24,442 nt of DNA. Source: Gemmatimonadota bacterium. Its GTDB lineage: Bacteria; Gemmatimonadota; Gemmatimonadetes; Longimicrobiales; Longimicrobiaceae. Shown piece after piece: positions 1 through 8,169 of the stretch. The notes below the pieces were generated by a model. The model ran no database searches. It worked only from the letters and a program-made list of their open reading frames with translations, and was not told the origin of the DNA. Location: contig JAHWJJ010000006.1 of NCBI GenBank assembly GCA_019348475.1, forward strand, positions 1 to 24,442, read 5' to 3'. The position numbers and the translations under genes are program-made. How positions within the stretch are numbered: position 1 is the stretch's first letter; every line of letters starts with the position of its first letter.

Positions 1-56
1 TTTGGGGAGGTGCGAGCCTGAGCGAGCCGAGGGGGCGCGGCGCGGGTCCGGCCACA
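1..56 (+). repeat. Dispersed hairpin repeat, truncated by window edge
   Basis: This is the right-hand half of the repeat family seen intact at 8221-8612. It has the end of the G-rich hairpin arm, then GTGCGAGCCTGAGCGAGC and a G-rich/GCGCGG tail. The left half lies outside the window. Confidence 0.75.
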
Positions 57-131
57 CCTGCTGGAAGCCTGGCCGCACATCGGGCTTTTCCATCCAGGGA
101 GCGCACGCGCGCAACTCTGCGGATCGCAACC

Positions 132-250
132 AGGTCATCCTGAGTCATACGGCGCTGCGCGCACCATACCGGATGAAACCGCAGTTCAACCTCCCCCAGG
201 TTTTGTGCGAGCCTGAGCGAGCGGAGGGGCGCGGCGCGGAGCCGGCCATA
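132..250 (+). repeat. Dispersed hairpin repeat, hairpin arm deleted
   Basis: The unit has the usual lead (TCATCCTGAGTCAT followed by GGCGCTGCGCG), the GTTCAACCTCCCCCAGG box and the GCGAGCCTGAGCGAGC tail. The GGGGGAGG arm that would pair with CCTCCCCC is missing, so this copy cannot form the family hairpin. It lies downstream of the minus-strand glycosyltransferase. Confidence 0.75.
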
Positions 251-307
251 CCTGCTGCAAGGGTCCGCGCGCCGCCGCGGTGAAGGTCGCGAGCGGGGGC
301 AGCGGCC

Positions 308-997
308 TCATCCGCGACCAGGCTCTCCCGCGCGGCGGCTGCCGCGGTACCAGCGCGCCAGGCGATCCGGCGAGACGCCCAGGTGCCAAGCGGCCAGGAC
401 GGCGCCGTTCACCAGCTGCTGGCGCACGACGCCGCGCTCCAGGAAGCGCCGCGCCGACGTGGTCACCGGCGCGGGGACCACCGCCAGGCGCCCCATCCGC
501 CGCATCCGCCGCAGCAGGTCCACGTCCTCCAGCAGCGGCATCTCCCGGTATCCTCCCAGCGCATCGAAGACATGGCGGCGCACGAAGATGCCCTGGTCCC
601 CAAAGCGGAGCCAGGGCAGCGTGGAGCACGCGCCGTAGAAGCGCAGCAGCGGGTGCGGATGGTCGAAGCGCAACGTGAAGGTGCCACCCGCGACGCGCGG
701 GTCCGCCAGCGCTCGGCGCATCCGCGCCAGCCCGTCCGGATGCAGCACCGTATCGGCGTGGAGAAAGAGCAGCACGTCCCCCGAAGCGTGGCGCGCGCCG
801 GCGTTCATCTGCACCGCACGGCCGCGCGGGGTGTGCAGCACGCGGGCCTCGCGCGCGGCGATCTGCGCGGTGGCGTCGGTGCTCCCGCCGTCCACCACCA
901 GCACCTCGTCCGCGCCGCCGGCCGCGCGGATGCCGCCCAGGCACCCGGCGATCCACGCGGCCTCGTTCAGCGTGGGCACGATCACCGAGAGCCGCAT
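308..997 (-). CDS. Family-2 glycosyltransferase (TIGR04283-like)
   Basis: Encodes 229 residues from ATG at 997, chosen because the protein opens directly with the GT2 nucleotide-binding strand (LSVIVPTLNE, residues 3-12). The open frame continues upstream but belongs to the neighbouring zinc-ribbon gene. Visible motifs are VVDGGSTD (34-41), RGRAVQMNAGA (58-68), the DXD-like FLHADT (78-83), GDQGIF (133-138) and LLEDVDL (155-161, the catalytic-loop ED). The RGRA-QMN and HADT motifs are typical of the subgroup annotated as TIGR04283 family glycosyltransferases, which are soluble GT-A enzymes. The acceptor cannot be read from the sequence. No convincing Shine-Dalgarno precedes the start, and the gene lies downstream of the zinc-ribbon pseudogene on the same strand. 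Confidence 0.9.
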   Translation of the reverse strand: MRLSVIVPTLNEAAWIAGCLGGIRAAGGADEVLVVDGGSTDATAQIAAREARVLHTPRGRAVQMNAGARHASGDVLLFLHADTVLHPDGLARMRRALADPRVAGGTFTLRFDHPHPLLRFYGACSTLPWLRFGDQGIFVRRHVFDALGGYREMPLLEDVDLLRRMRRMGRLAVVPAPVTTSARRFLERGVVRQQLVNGAVLAAWHLGVSPDRLARWYRGSRRAGEPGRG

Positions 998-1049
998 GGA
1001 ATTCAGCGCGCGCAGGCGGGGCCCCGCCCAGCCGGGGGAGCGCCCGGAG

Positions 1050-1210
1050 TCAGCCGCGGTTGTACGGCTCGTCGGTGCGCCGGTCGTACGTCTTGCCGCC
1101 GCAGTTGGGGAACTCGGGGATCTGCCCTTCTTCACACGCACCGTCTCGTTGCAGCGCGCGCAGTGGAAGGCGCCGCTCTCCCGCGCCTCTTCTCCCGCAT
1201 GTGCCGCCAT
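1050..1210 (-). pseudogene. Small zinc-ribbon protein, frameshifted
   Basis: Translation from ATG at 1210 gives MAAHAGEEARESGAFHCARC and then NETVRVKKG, a normal start for a ~53-residue zinc-ribbon protein. After the GGG at 1125-1127 (plus-strand CCC) the frame breaks. Shifting by one base restores QIPEFPNCGGKTYDRRTDEP and ends YNRG at a stop at 1050-1052. One missing base in the G run therefore accounts for the break. The first cysteine of the second zinc knuckle (expected CPNC) is also phenylalanine, TTC instead of TGC. Two independent lesions suggest real decay, although an assembly error cannot be excluded. It sits between the glycosyltransferase and the PRTase-hydrolase on the same strand. 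Confidence 0.7.
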
Positions 1211-1320
1211 CGCGTAACTGTGATGAACGTCCCCACCAGAAACGCGGGACGGCGGGACCGGAACGGGTGCGGTCGCGCCGCCATCTCCGTCGCCACGGTG
1301 GTGGACAGAGTGACCAGCGG

Positions 1321-2649
1321 CTACGATGCCGCGCCCAGGTGCCGCGACAGCCATCCGGCGGAGAGGCGGGCGACCTCCTCCAGCGTCCCGGGCTCCTCGA
1401 ACAGGTGCGATGCGCCGGGGACGATCTCCAGCCGCACCTCCACCTCGGGGCTCATGCGCGCCATGGCGTCGCGGTTCATCCCGATCACGGGCACGTCGTC
1501 GCCGCCCACGATGAGCAGGGTGGGCGCGCGCACGTGCGGCAGCGCGTCCCCCGCCAGGTCCGGACGCCCGCCGCGCGACACCACCGCCGCCACGTGGTCC
1601 GGCGCGCGCGCCGCCGCCACCAGCGCCGCGCCGCCCCCCGTGCTGGCGCCGAACAGCCCGATGGGCAGCCCGCGCGTGTCCGGGTTCTGCCGCAGCCAGC
1701 GGATGGCGCCGGCCAGCCGGTCGGCCAGCATCCCGATGTCGAAGCGCAGGTGGGCCGTACGCGCGTCCACCGCCTCTTCGTCGCGCGTCAGCAGGTCGAT
1801 CAGCAGCGTGCCCAGCCCGGCCGCGTTCAGCTCGCGCGCCACGTACCGGTTGCGGGCGCTGAAGCGGCTGCTGCCGCTGCCGTGCGCGAACAGCACGACG
1901 CCCGCGGCGCCGGCGGGCACCGCCAGATCGCCCTCCAGCGCTGCCCCGCCGGCGTCGAACGTCACCGTCCGCTCCGCCGCCTGCGTGCTCATCGGCTCCT
2001 CCCCGCCCGCGCGGGCCAGCAGCTCGCGAACCTCGGCGTCCGTGGTCTGGGAGAAGTCCTCATACCACATCCCCACGCCGTAGAAGGGCCGGGGCGTGCT
2101 GGTGCAGACGACCTCGTCCACCCGGTTTCGGAAGTCGTCGCAGCTTTCTTCCGCCGCCACGGGCACGGCCACCACCACCCGCGCGGGGCCCTGCAGCCGC
2201 AGCGCCTGCGCAGCGGCCCGCATCGTGGCGCCGGTGGCCAGGCCGTCGTCCACCAGGATCACCGTGCGGCCGCGCACGTCCGGCGCCGGGCGGCCGTCGC
2301 GGTACTCCCGCTCGCGGCGCTCCAGCTCCGCCTCCTCGCGCGCCGCGACGCTGTCGATGATCGAGTCCGGGATGCGCAGCGGCTGCACCACGCTTTCGTT
2401 CAGCACGCGGACGCCGCCGGAGGCGATGGCGCCCATCGCCAGCTCCTCGTGGCCGGGAACGCCCAGCTTGCGGACGATGAACACGTCCAGCGGCGCACCC
2501 AGCGCGCGCGCCACCTCGAACCCCACGGGCACCCCGCCGCGGGGGAGCGCCAGCACCAGCACGTCGTCGCGCCCCGCGTAGTCGGACAGGTCCGCCGCCA
2601 GCGCGCGCCCCGCGTCGGTGCGGTCGCGAAATCGTCGTTCCGCCAGCAT
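1321..2649 (-). CDS. Phosphoribosyltransferase / alpha-beta hydrolase fusion
   Basis: Encodes 442 residues from ATG at 2649, preceded by GGGAGGAGG with a short spacer. Residues 1-215 are a type I phosphoribosyltransferase: LALPRGGVPVG (33-43) and the PRPP-binding loop VILVDDGLATGATM (130-143). After a short linker, residues ~225-442 form a dienelactone-hydrolase-like alpha/beta hydrolase: LFAHGSGSS (253-261), nucleophile elbow GASTGG with Ser336, acid candidate Asp384 or Asp385 in VGGDDVPV, and His415 in PGASH. Mycobacterial Rv0571c has, from memory, the same domain order and nearly the same length, so this is an established fusion. The substrate of either half is unknown. No signal peptide is seen, so it is probably cytosolic. 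Confidence 0.9.
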   Translation of the reverse strand: MLAERRFRDRTDAGRALAADLSDYAGRDDVLVLALPRGGVPVGFEVARALGAPLDVFIVRKLGVPGHEELAMGAIASGGVRVLNESVVQPLRIPDSIIDSVAAREEAELERREREYRDGRPAPDVRGRTVILVDDGLATGATMRAAAQALRLQGPARVVVAVPVAAEESCDDFRNRVDEVVCTSTPRPFYGVGMWYEDFSQTTDAEVRELLARAGGEEPMSTQAAERTVTFDAGGAALEGDLAVPAGAAGVVLFAHGSGSSRFSARNRYVARELNAAGLGTLLIDLLTRDEEAVDARTAHLRFDIGMLADRLAGAIRWLRQNPDTRGLPIGLFGASTGGGAALVAAARAPDHVAAVVSRGGRPDLAGDALPHVRAPTLLIVGGDDVPVIGMNRDAMARMSPEVEVRLEIVPGASHLFEEPGTLEEVARLSAGWLSRHLGAAS

Positions 2650-2849
2650 CGTGCCTCCTCCCGTCCGGTCCTCGCGGGCCCGTGCGCGCAAAGCCCCCAT
2701 CCGCCGCGAATCCCGTTCCGTCCCCGCGGCGGCAAGCGGACAGTGGAACCCGCGGGAGTGCGTTGTGACCGGGGGCGGAGAGGGAACGAACGAAAGGCCA
2801 GGAGGCGATCGACGCCTCCCGGCCCGTGTCGGCGAAACGGCCGGAGCCG

Positions 2850-3161
2850 GCTAGTTCACGTTGGGACAGCCGGCATCGCTCACGCACGCGGTGCCGCCGA
2901 TACACGATTCGCCGGGACAGGAGCCGGTGTAGCAGTCGCACGTTCCATCTCACGATTCGTCGCAGGTGGCACAGCCGGGGCAGGTGCAGACGGTTTGGCG
3001 CGACGCGTCCTGACGCCGAGCATTCGCTGACCCGTCCGTCGGCCGAGCACGTGCGCGCATGCCGATGCGTCGTCCCACCCGCCTGATGAGCGCCAGGTTC
3101 GCGTCGGTGCCCTCTGTGACGCAGAATCCGTCCCTTCCACCCGCACCCGGAAGCGCCGCAC
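2850..3161 (-). pseudogene. Degenerate Cys-rich small peptide (possible RiPP-type precursor)
   Basis: No single frame spans this segment, but joined pieces make a plausible leader plus Cys-rich tail. GTG at 3161 opens VRRFRVRVEG. Restoring one base in the GGG at 3132-3134 continues to DGFCVTEGTDANLALIRR. A third frame gives RTCSADGRVSECSASGRVA. The second frame then resumes as VCTCPGCATCDES, a TGA at 2950-2952, DGTCDCYTGSCPGESC, and ends GCPNVN at TAG 2850-2852. The TGA lies where another Cys would fit the spacing. Small Cys-rich peptides with TCxxC repeats are familiar as lanthipeptide-like precursors in related bacteria, but I see no modification enzyme nearby. The reading is speculative; the Cys-rich tail itself is clear. 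Confidence 0.45.
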
Positions 3162-3179
3162 CCCGGCACGACGAACTGG

Positions 3180-5570
3180 TCAACCGGAGTGGCCTACGCT
3201 ACGTTCGGGGGTCGTCTGAATCAGAAGGGCCAGCTCCAGGGCGGCCGGGAGCCAGAGGGTGAATCGTGAGCCTTCTCCGGGGCGGCTCTGAAGGGTTACG
3301 TCGCCTCCCATGAGCCGGGCCAGGCGTCGGCTGATCGCCAGCCCCAGCCCCGTGCCTCCGCTCTCGCGGGTGTACCCCCCCTTCACCTGGTAGAACGGCT
3401 CGAAGATCTGCTCCGCGTGCTCCGGGGCGATGCCGATCCCGGTGTCCTCGACATCGGTGCGGATCCAGGGTCCACCTCGGCCGCCCCACGCCTCCGCATC
3501 GTCCGTCACCGTGCAGGTGACCCGCACCCGGCCGCCGCTCTCCGTAAACTTCAGGGCGTTGGAGAGCAGGTTGACGAGGATCTGGCCCGCGTGCCCGGGA
3601 TCGCCCAGGAAGACCGCGTCGGGGCACGGGCCGAACTCGATCACCACCCCCGCCTCGGTCGCCTGGGGAAGCATGAGGTCGAGCGCGCCGCGTACCGTTT
3701 CACAGAGCGGTACCGCGTTTTTTTCCACCTGCATCTCCCCCGCCTCTACCCGGGACAGGTCCAGCACGTCGCCGATGATGGCCAGCAGGTGCTGACTGGC
3801 CCCGCGGACCCGCACCAGGAAGTCCCGCTGCATCTCCGTGAGTGGGCCGGCAAGCTCCATCTGCAGCAGCTCCGCGTAACCGATCACCGCGTTGATGGGC
3901 GTGCGGACCTCGTGACTCATCGTGGACAGGAACTGGCTTTTCGCCTGGTTGGCGCGCTCCGCCGCGGCACGTGCCAGCTCGGCTTCCCCTGTGCGCAGCT
4001 CGAGGTCCGCGTTGGCCCGCTGAAGGTCGTCATTGGCCATCTCCAGCTCTGCCTGCGCTTCCTCCAGCTGTATCGCCTGCGCCTGGAGCTCATCCGCCTG
4101 GGTCTCCGCTTCCAGCCGGGCCTCCAGCGCCTCGGCGAGCGCCTGGTCGCGGCCGGCCTCGGCGCGGACCCGTTCCACGAATTGCCCGATCTCGCTCCCG
4201 ATCGCGTCCAGCGTCCCCAGCAGCGAGTCGTCAGGGGGTTCGACGTCGCGGGTAAAGAACTCGATCACCCCGCGCACCGCACCGCCCACCGTGATGGGGA
4301 ACGCAGCCGCCCCGTGAAGCCCCGCATCGGCCGCGATCGCGGCCCGCGGAAGGGCGGGGTCGCGCGCGGCGTCGGCGATCCATACCGCCGTGCCGGCCGC
4401 CCAGGCCCGGCCGGGAAGACCTTCCCCGCGCGCGAAGGCGGCAGCGCGGGTCGCATGGACAAAGCGGTCGGCCTGCACGCCGGCGCGCAGCCACACCTCA
4501 ATGCACTTCAGCGCGTCTCCGGCGGGGACCACCTCCCACAGCGCGCCCACGTCCCAACCCAGGGGTTCACCGACGGCCGGCATGATCCGCCGCGCCGCCT
4601 CGTCCAGGCTCGCCGACTCCGCCAGCGCCCGCGTGACCGCGTGCTCGGCGGCGCGGCGCGTCTCCTCGCGCTTTCGCCTGGAGATGTCGTGGATGAAGCC
4701 GGCGAACACGTGCCGCTCGTCCTGCACGTACTCGCCGAAGGAGATCTCCGTGGCGATCTCGGGGCCCGCCCGCGTGAGCCCGGGAAGCTCCACACCGGTC
4801 CACGGTATGTTGCGCCGCCCGGTGGCGAGGTAGCGCCGCATCCGCTTCTCGTGCGCCGCGCGCAGTCGCTCCGGGACGAGCATGGAGAGCGGCTGGCCGA
4901 TCAGCTCCTCGGGCGGGTACCCGAAGATCCGCTCCATTGCCGGATTTGCGGAGACGATCACGCCGGTGTCGTCCATCACCACGATGCCGTCCGGATTCAC
5001 CTCGGTGAGGGTGCGGTAGCGCTCCTCGCTCTCGTGCCGCGCGCGGAGCGCCTCGCGCTCACCGCGCAGGCGCTCTTCAATCTCCACCACCGCCACCGCG
5101 GCGAGCGCGCGGAGGATCTCCATCTCCTCGGCCGTCCACTCCCGCACACGGAAGTCGATCACGCAGAGCGTCCCCAGCGTATGGCCGCCGGCGGTGGTGA
5201 GCGGGGCCGCGGCGTAGGACACGATGCCGGATTCGCGGGTGGCGCGGCTCTCCCGCGTCAGCGGGTCGATTCGAGAGTCCGTAATCGCTATGGGTGCCTG
5301 AGCGGCGACGACGTGCTGGCAGTAGGAGAAGTCCAGGGATACGGGTCGGTTGGACATCCATTCCCCGGGCCCGGAGGAGGCACACGGGATCTGGCGGTCG
5401 CCGGTGACCAGGTTCATCTGGGCGACGGGCGCGTGGACGGCGAGTGCCGCGGCGTGGGCCAGGCGGTCGAACGACGCGACCCGCTCCGCCGTCACGAGGC
5501 CGGTGCGGTGAAGCGTCGATAGCCGCTCGGGGTCCTGGAGGAGCGGGATCGGCGGCGTGTGGTGCGTCAT
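3180..5570 (-). CDS. GAF-PAS-GAF sensor histidine kinase
   Basis: Encodes 796 residues from ATG at 5570; a GTG two codons upstream at 5576 is the alternative. No signal peptide or membrane span is visible, so it is a cytosolic sensor. Order: GAF (about 10-168, ending in GTLCVID), PAS (183-298, NPDGIVVMDDTGVIVSANPA), a second GAF (310-468), a coiled coil rich in Glu, Ala and Leu (473-545), HisKA with phospho-acceptor His553 in MSHEVRTP, and HATPase with N-box Asn671 (LLSNALKF), G1 box DTGIGIAP (709-716) and G2 box GGTGLGL (738-744). All catalytic motifs are intact. It has no receiver domain and no response regulator lies in the window, so the partner is elsewhere. The ligand is unknown. Confidence 0.93.
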   Translation of the reverse strand: MTHHTPPIPLLQDPERLSTLHRTGLVTAERVASFDRLAHAAALAVHAPVAQMNLVTGDRQIPCASSGPGEWMSNRPVSLDFSYCQHVVAAQAPIAITDSRIDPLTRESRATRESGIVSYAAAPLTTAGGHTLGTLCVIDFRVREWTAEEMEILRALAAVAVVEIEERLRGEREALRARHESEERYRTLTEVNPDGIVVMDDTGVIVSANPAMERIFGYPPEELIGQPLSMLVPERLRAAHEKRMRRYLATGRRNIPWTGVELPGLTRAGPEIATEISFGEYVQDERHVFAGFIHDISRRKREETRRAAEHAVTRALAESASLDEAARRIMPAVGEPLGWDVGALWEVVPAGDALKCIEVWLRAGVQADRFVHATRAAAFARGEGLPGRAWAAGTAVWIADAARDPALPRAAIAADAGLHGAAAFPITVGGAVRGVIEFFTRDVEPPDDSLLGTLDAIGSEIGQFVERVRAEAGRDQALAEALEARLEAETQADELQAQAIQLEEAQAELEMANDDLQRANADLELRTGEAELARAAAERANQAKSQFLSTMSHEVRTPINAVIGYAELLQMELAGPLTEMQRDFLVRVRGASQHLLAIIGDVLDLSRVEAGEMQVEKNAVPLCETVRGALDLMLPQATEAGVVIEFGPCPDAVFLGDPGHAGQILVNLLSNALKFTESGGRVRVTCTVTDDAEAWGGRGGPWIRTDVEDTGIGIAPEHAEQIFEPFYQVKGGYTRESGGTGLGLAISRRLARLMGGDVTLQSRPGEGSRFTLWLPAALELALLIQTTPERSVGHSG

Positions 5571-5920
5571 CGGCACGGAGTTCGTTGAATCGGCGGCCTA
5601 GACGAGCTTCTCCCGTCCAGGGCGTCGGACTGCGCAACGGTCGGGCCGGCGTCGGGGTCACCGGTGTATTTTACGCGGCGGCGGTGAAGGCGGCCGACGG
5701 GCAGCGCATGGCAGATCCACTCCATCGCCACGAGCATGTGGCTCCGGTGCCCACGCCGGATCATCGCCCCGGCCAACGCCAGAATGACACAGCGCCAGGG
5801 CAGGTGCGCTACTGGCCCTTGCGCAGGCTTCGCATGTGCTCGTGCTACCACCCCGGAACGCTCTCTGCGTGCTCGCTTACCCAAAAGCCACACTTCCACC
5901 ACCGGCGAGGAGCAGGACGC
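5571..5920. other. Gene-free spacer upstream of histidine kinase
   Basis: About 350 bases between the kinase start and the small plus-strand ORF. Open frames here lack coherent protein character, and I see no repeat, terminator or convincing promoter. Confidence 0.5.
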
Positions 5921-6133
5921 GTGGTTTACCCGACGGACGATGCGCCTCTGAGGCTTCGGATACTCACCAGCCAGGTGAAGGAAGTCGCGGCGCGAGTAGC
6001 AGAGCAAGTAGAGCGGGCGAGGGCGGCGCGGGAAGCGTCGGAGTACATCCTACAGGAACGGGAACGCGTGCTCGGAGGAATCACGGTCTCGCCTAGAGGT
6101 CCTCGACCCGCGCCCCGGAGGCGCTGCATGTAG
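5921..6133 (+). CDS. Small helical hypothetical protein
   Basis: Encodes 70 residues from GTG at 5921 with GAGGAG about 7 bases upstream. The middle (LTSQVKEVAARVAEQVERAR, then AAREASEYILQERERVL) is a charged, heptad-like amphipathic helix. The tail is Arg- and Pro-rich. No cysteines, membrane span or known motif is visible. It is the only plus-strand candidate among minus-strand kinases, transcribed divergently from the GAF-PAS kinase. I do not recognise a family. It could be a short remnant or a chance ORF in GC-rich DNA; the start site and coiled-coil character are the only arguments for it. Confidence 0.35.
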   Translation: MVYPTDDAPLRLRILTSQVKEVAARVAEQVERARAAREASEYILQERERVLGGITVSPRGPRPAPRRRCM

Positions 6134-6285
6134 GCCGGATTCCACTGGAAGCCGCGGGAAGGCGATCGCCGACGCGCAAGAGGCAGTGCGGATGGCCGGT
6201 GAGATGCGGGAGCAAAGCCCGCCGTGGATTCGAACCGGCGTTCCTCGGTTGCTGTCGAAGAACCTGGTGCTCGCCCGTGCCCCGA

Positions 6286-7671
6286 TTAGTCGGGCGGTGT
6301 CGCGGGGCGCGTCGCGGAGTTCTCCAGCCAGAGAAAAAAGCTCGATCCAGCGCCGGCCACGCTGGTCGCAGTAAGGTCCCCGCCCATGAGCCTGGCGAGC
6401 CGCTGACTGATCGCAAGCCCCAGACCCGCCCCCTCGGCACTCACGTTCCCTATCTGCTCATAAGGCTCGAAGATCGTGCCCAGCTGGTCCGCCGGGATCC
6501 CCTGCCCATTGTCTTCGACCCGGATGTATACCCAGGGCCCCAGGGCTCCCAGCTGGGCATCAGGCGGTGCCTGCTGGGTTGCCCCGGCACTCACGGTGAC
6601 GCGGCCGCCGCTCGGCGTGAATTTTACGGCGTTGGCCAACAGGTTCACGAGGATCTGGCGCACGCGGCCCTCGTCGCCCCAGTAGCACAGGTCCGCCGCC
6701 GAGCCGCTGATCGCGTTCGTCAACGTCAGGCCCTTCGCCTCGGCCTGGGGCGCGACCAGCAGCAGCGCCTCCTCGGCGGTGGTTCCGAGCCCGTGTGCCG
6801 CGGGCGTGACCGGCAGCCCGCCAACATCCAGCCGCGAGAGATCGAGCACCTCCGAGGCGAGCCCCAGCAGGTGCTTGCTGCTGAGCCGGATTCGTCCAAG
6901 CTGCGTACGCTGCGTCTCGTTCAGCGGGCCCGCGATCTCCATGTCCAGGAGGTCGGCGTACGCGATGATCGCCTGCAGCGGCGTGCGCAGCTCGTGCGAC
7001 ATGGCGGCCAGGAAAGCACCCCTTGCCCGGTTCTCCGCGACCACCTTTCTGCCGGTCTCCGTTGCCTCCTTCGCCGCCTTCAGCGCTGCCTCTGCCGCGT
7101 GCGCCGCCGTGAGATCACGAGTGAGCTTGGCATAACCCTGAAGTTCCCCGCTCGCGTCCCGCAGCGCCGTAAGCGTGGCGCCAGCCCAGAACGTGGAGCC
7201 ATCACTGCGCACGCGCTGGCCTTCGCTGACCATCTCGCCGCGCCGTGCCGCCTCTGCCAGATGCCCTTCGGCGGTCCCGTCCTCCGCCCCCCCGTCGGGG
7301 TAGAGCACGCGAAAGTGGGCGCCCTCCACCTGCTCCCGCGTCCACCACTTGATCAGGCGTGCGCCCTCGCCCCAGTAGATGATGGTCCCCTCCGGGTCCA
7401 TCAGGAAGATCGCGTAGTCGCGCACGTTGTCGGCGAGCGCGACGAACGCTCGCTGCGCGATACCCGTGGCCTCGAAGAGGGCATTGAGGTTCGGAGCGTC
7501 CGTGCTGCCTTCGGCGCGCAACCTGGCCCGCAGTTCCCCCCGTTCCCAGGCTTTCTCGCGTTCCCGGGATTCATTGCCGGATGGTTCCGGCGCGCGGCCG
7601 GTGGTTTCCCCGGCAGGGGTCGGAACGACCGGCTCGGGCGTACGCGGATCCCCTGGTCTCTCCTCGGCCAT
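6286..7671 (-). CDS. PAS sensor histidine kinase
   Basis: Encodes 461 residues from ATG at 7671, preceded by GGAAGGA at good spacing. Residues 1-60 are Pro/Glu/Arg-rich and look disordered. A PAS domain covers about 75-190 (YAIFLMDPEGTIIYWGEGA, ending GYAKLTRDLT), followed by a short helical linker. The HisKA helix has phospho-acceptor His226 (AAMSHELRTP). The HATPase domain has N-box Asn347 (LLANAVKF), DNGQGIP (387-393) and EGAGLGLA (413-420). The segment after the histidine (LLDMEIAGPLNETQR) closely matches the same stretch in the GAF-PAS kinase at 3180-5570 (LLQMELAGPLTEMQR), so the two share a recent kinase-core ancestor. There is no membrane span and no adjacent response regulator. The signal is unknown. 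Confidence 0.93.
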   Translation of the reverse strand: MAEERPGDPRTPEPVVPTPAGETTGRAPEPSGNESREREKAWERGELRARLRAEGSTDAPNLNALFEATGIAQRAFVALADNVRDYAIFLMDPEGTIIYWGEGARLIKWWTREQVEGAHFRVLYPDGGAEDGTAEGHLAEAARRGEMVSEGQRVRSDGSTFWAGATLTALRDASGELQGYAKLTRDLTAAHAAEAALKAAKEATETGRKVVAENRARGAFLAAMSHELRTPLQAIIAYADLLDMEIAGPLNETQRTQLGRIRLSSKHLLGLASEVLDLSRLDVGGLPVTPAAHGLGTTAEEALLLVAPQAEAKGLTLTNAISGSAADLCYWGDEGRVRQILVNLLANAVKFTPSGGRVTVSAGATQQAPPDAQLGALGPWVYIRVEDNGQGIPADQLGTIFEPYEQIGNVSAEGAGLGLAISQRLARLMGGDLTATSVAGAGSSFFLWLENSATRPATPPD

Positions 7672-8006
7672 TTCTTCGATCCTTCCGCTGAGAGTGGACG
7701 AGGATGCCTCGTCTCATTGTACGAGGTGCGGCCAGCCACGCCGAAACCGGCCGTGACGTACGCCCCTCGGCGGTCGCGACCCTGGGCCACGCACTGCCGG
7801 TATCGTGCCTGCCGCCGTATCCGCCGCAGCCCCCGATTCGGAGCAGGACGGCGCCGACGATATTTCCCAGAGGCGAGATGCGCTCCACCTTCGGGGATTA
7901 GCGCCGAGCGCGCTGAGCGCGAAGTTCAGCAACGAGCGTCGTCAAACCGGATTCGGCGGCGATCGAGGCCCACCGCCCGCCCTCCGTGTGCACGGCCCAT
8001 GGCGGC
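7672..8006. other. Gene-free spacer upstream of PAS kinase
   Basis: Open frames are present on both strands, but none has a convincing start or family character. It presumably holds the promoter of the minus-strand PAS kinase; I could not pick out -35/-10 boxes with confidence. Confidence 0.4.
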
Positions 8007-8092
8007 GACCGAAGGACCTTGCCGGCGGAACGCAAGGCTGGCTTTCCGCTAAAGGACTTCGCTCGCGCGGCGGGCGAGAAGGTCCTTCGGTC
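8007..8092. repeat. Inverted-repeat intergenic element
   Basis: GACCGAAGGACCTT at 8007-8020 is exactly repeated in inverse orientation as AAGGTCCTTCGGTC at 8079-8092. This gives a perfect 14-bp stem around a 58-base loop. A partial copy, AAAGGACTTCG, lies inside the loop at 8051-8061. No ORF spans it convincingly. It is followed by CTCAGGATGACA (8130-8145), a phrase echoed in the leads of the hairpin repeats nearby. Confidence 0.6.
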
Positions 8093-8169
8093 ACGCGCAG
8101 GCGGTTGCGGCACTTCGAGTTGCGCGCACGCGCTCCCTCAGGATGACAGCGGGGGCTAACGCATAGGGG

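Noticed and set aside
6218..6260. tRNA-like T-arm phrase GGATTCGAACC
   Set aside because: It is palindromic and resembles a T-loop on either strand, but the flanking bases do not form a 5-bp T stem, and no D-arm, anticodon arm or acceptor stem is found at the right distances.
7571..7932. Small minus-strand ORFs upstream of the PAS kinase
   Set aside because: Overlapping frames give Arg/Gly-rich sequence with no ribosome-binding site or family motif, and one overlaps the kinase start.
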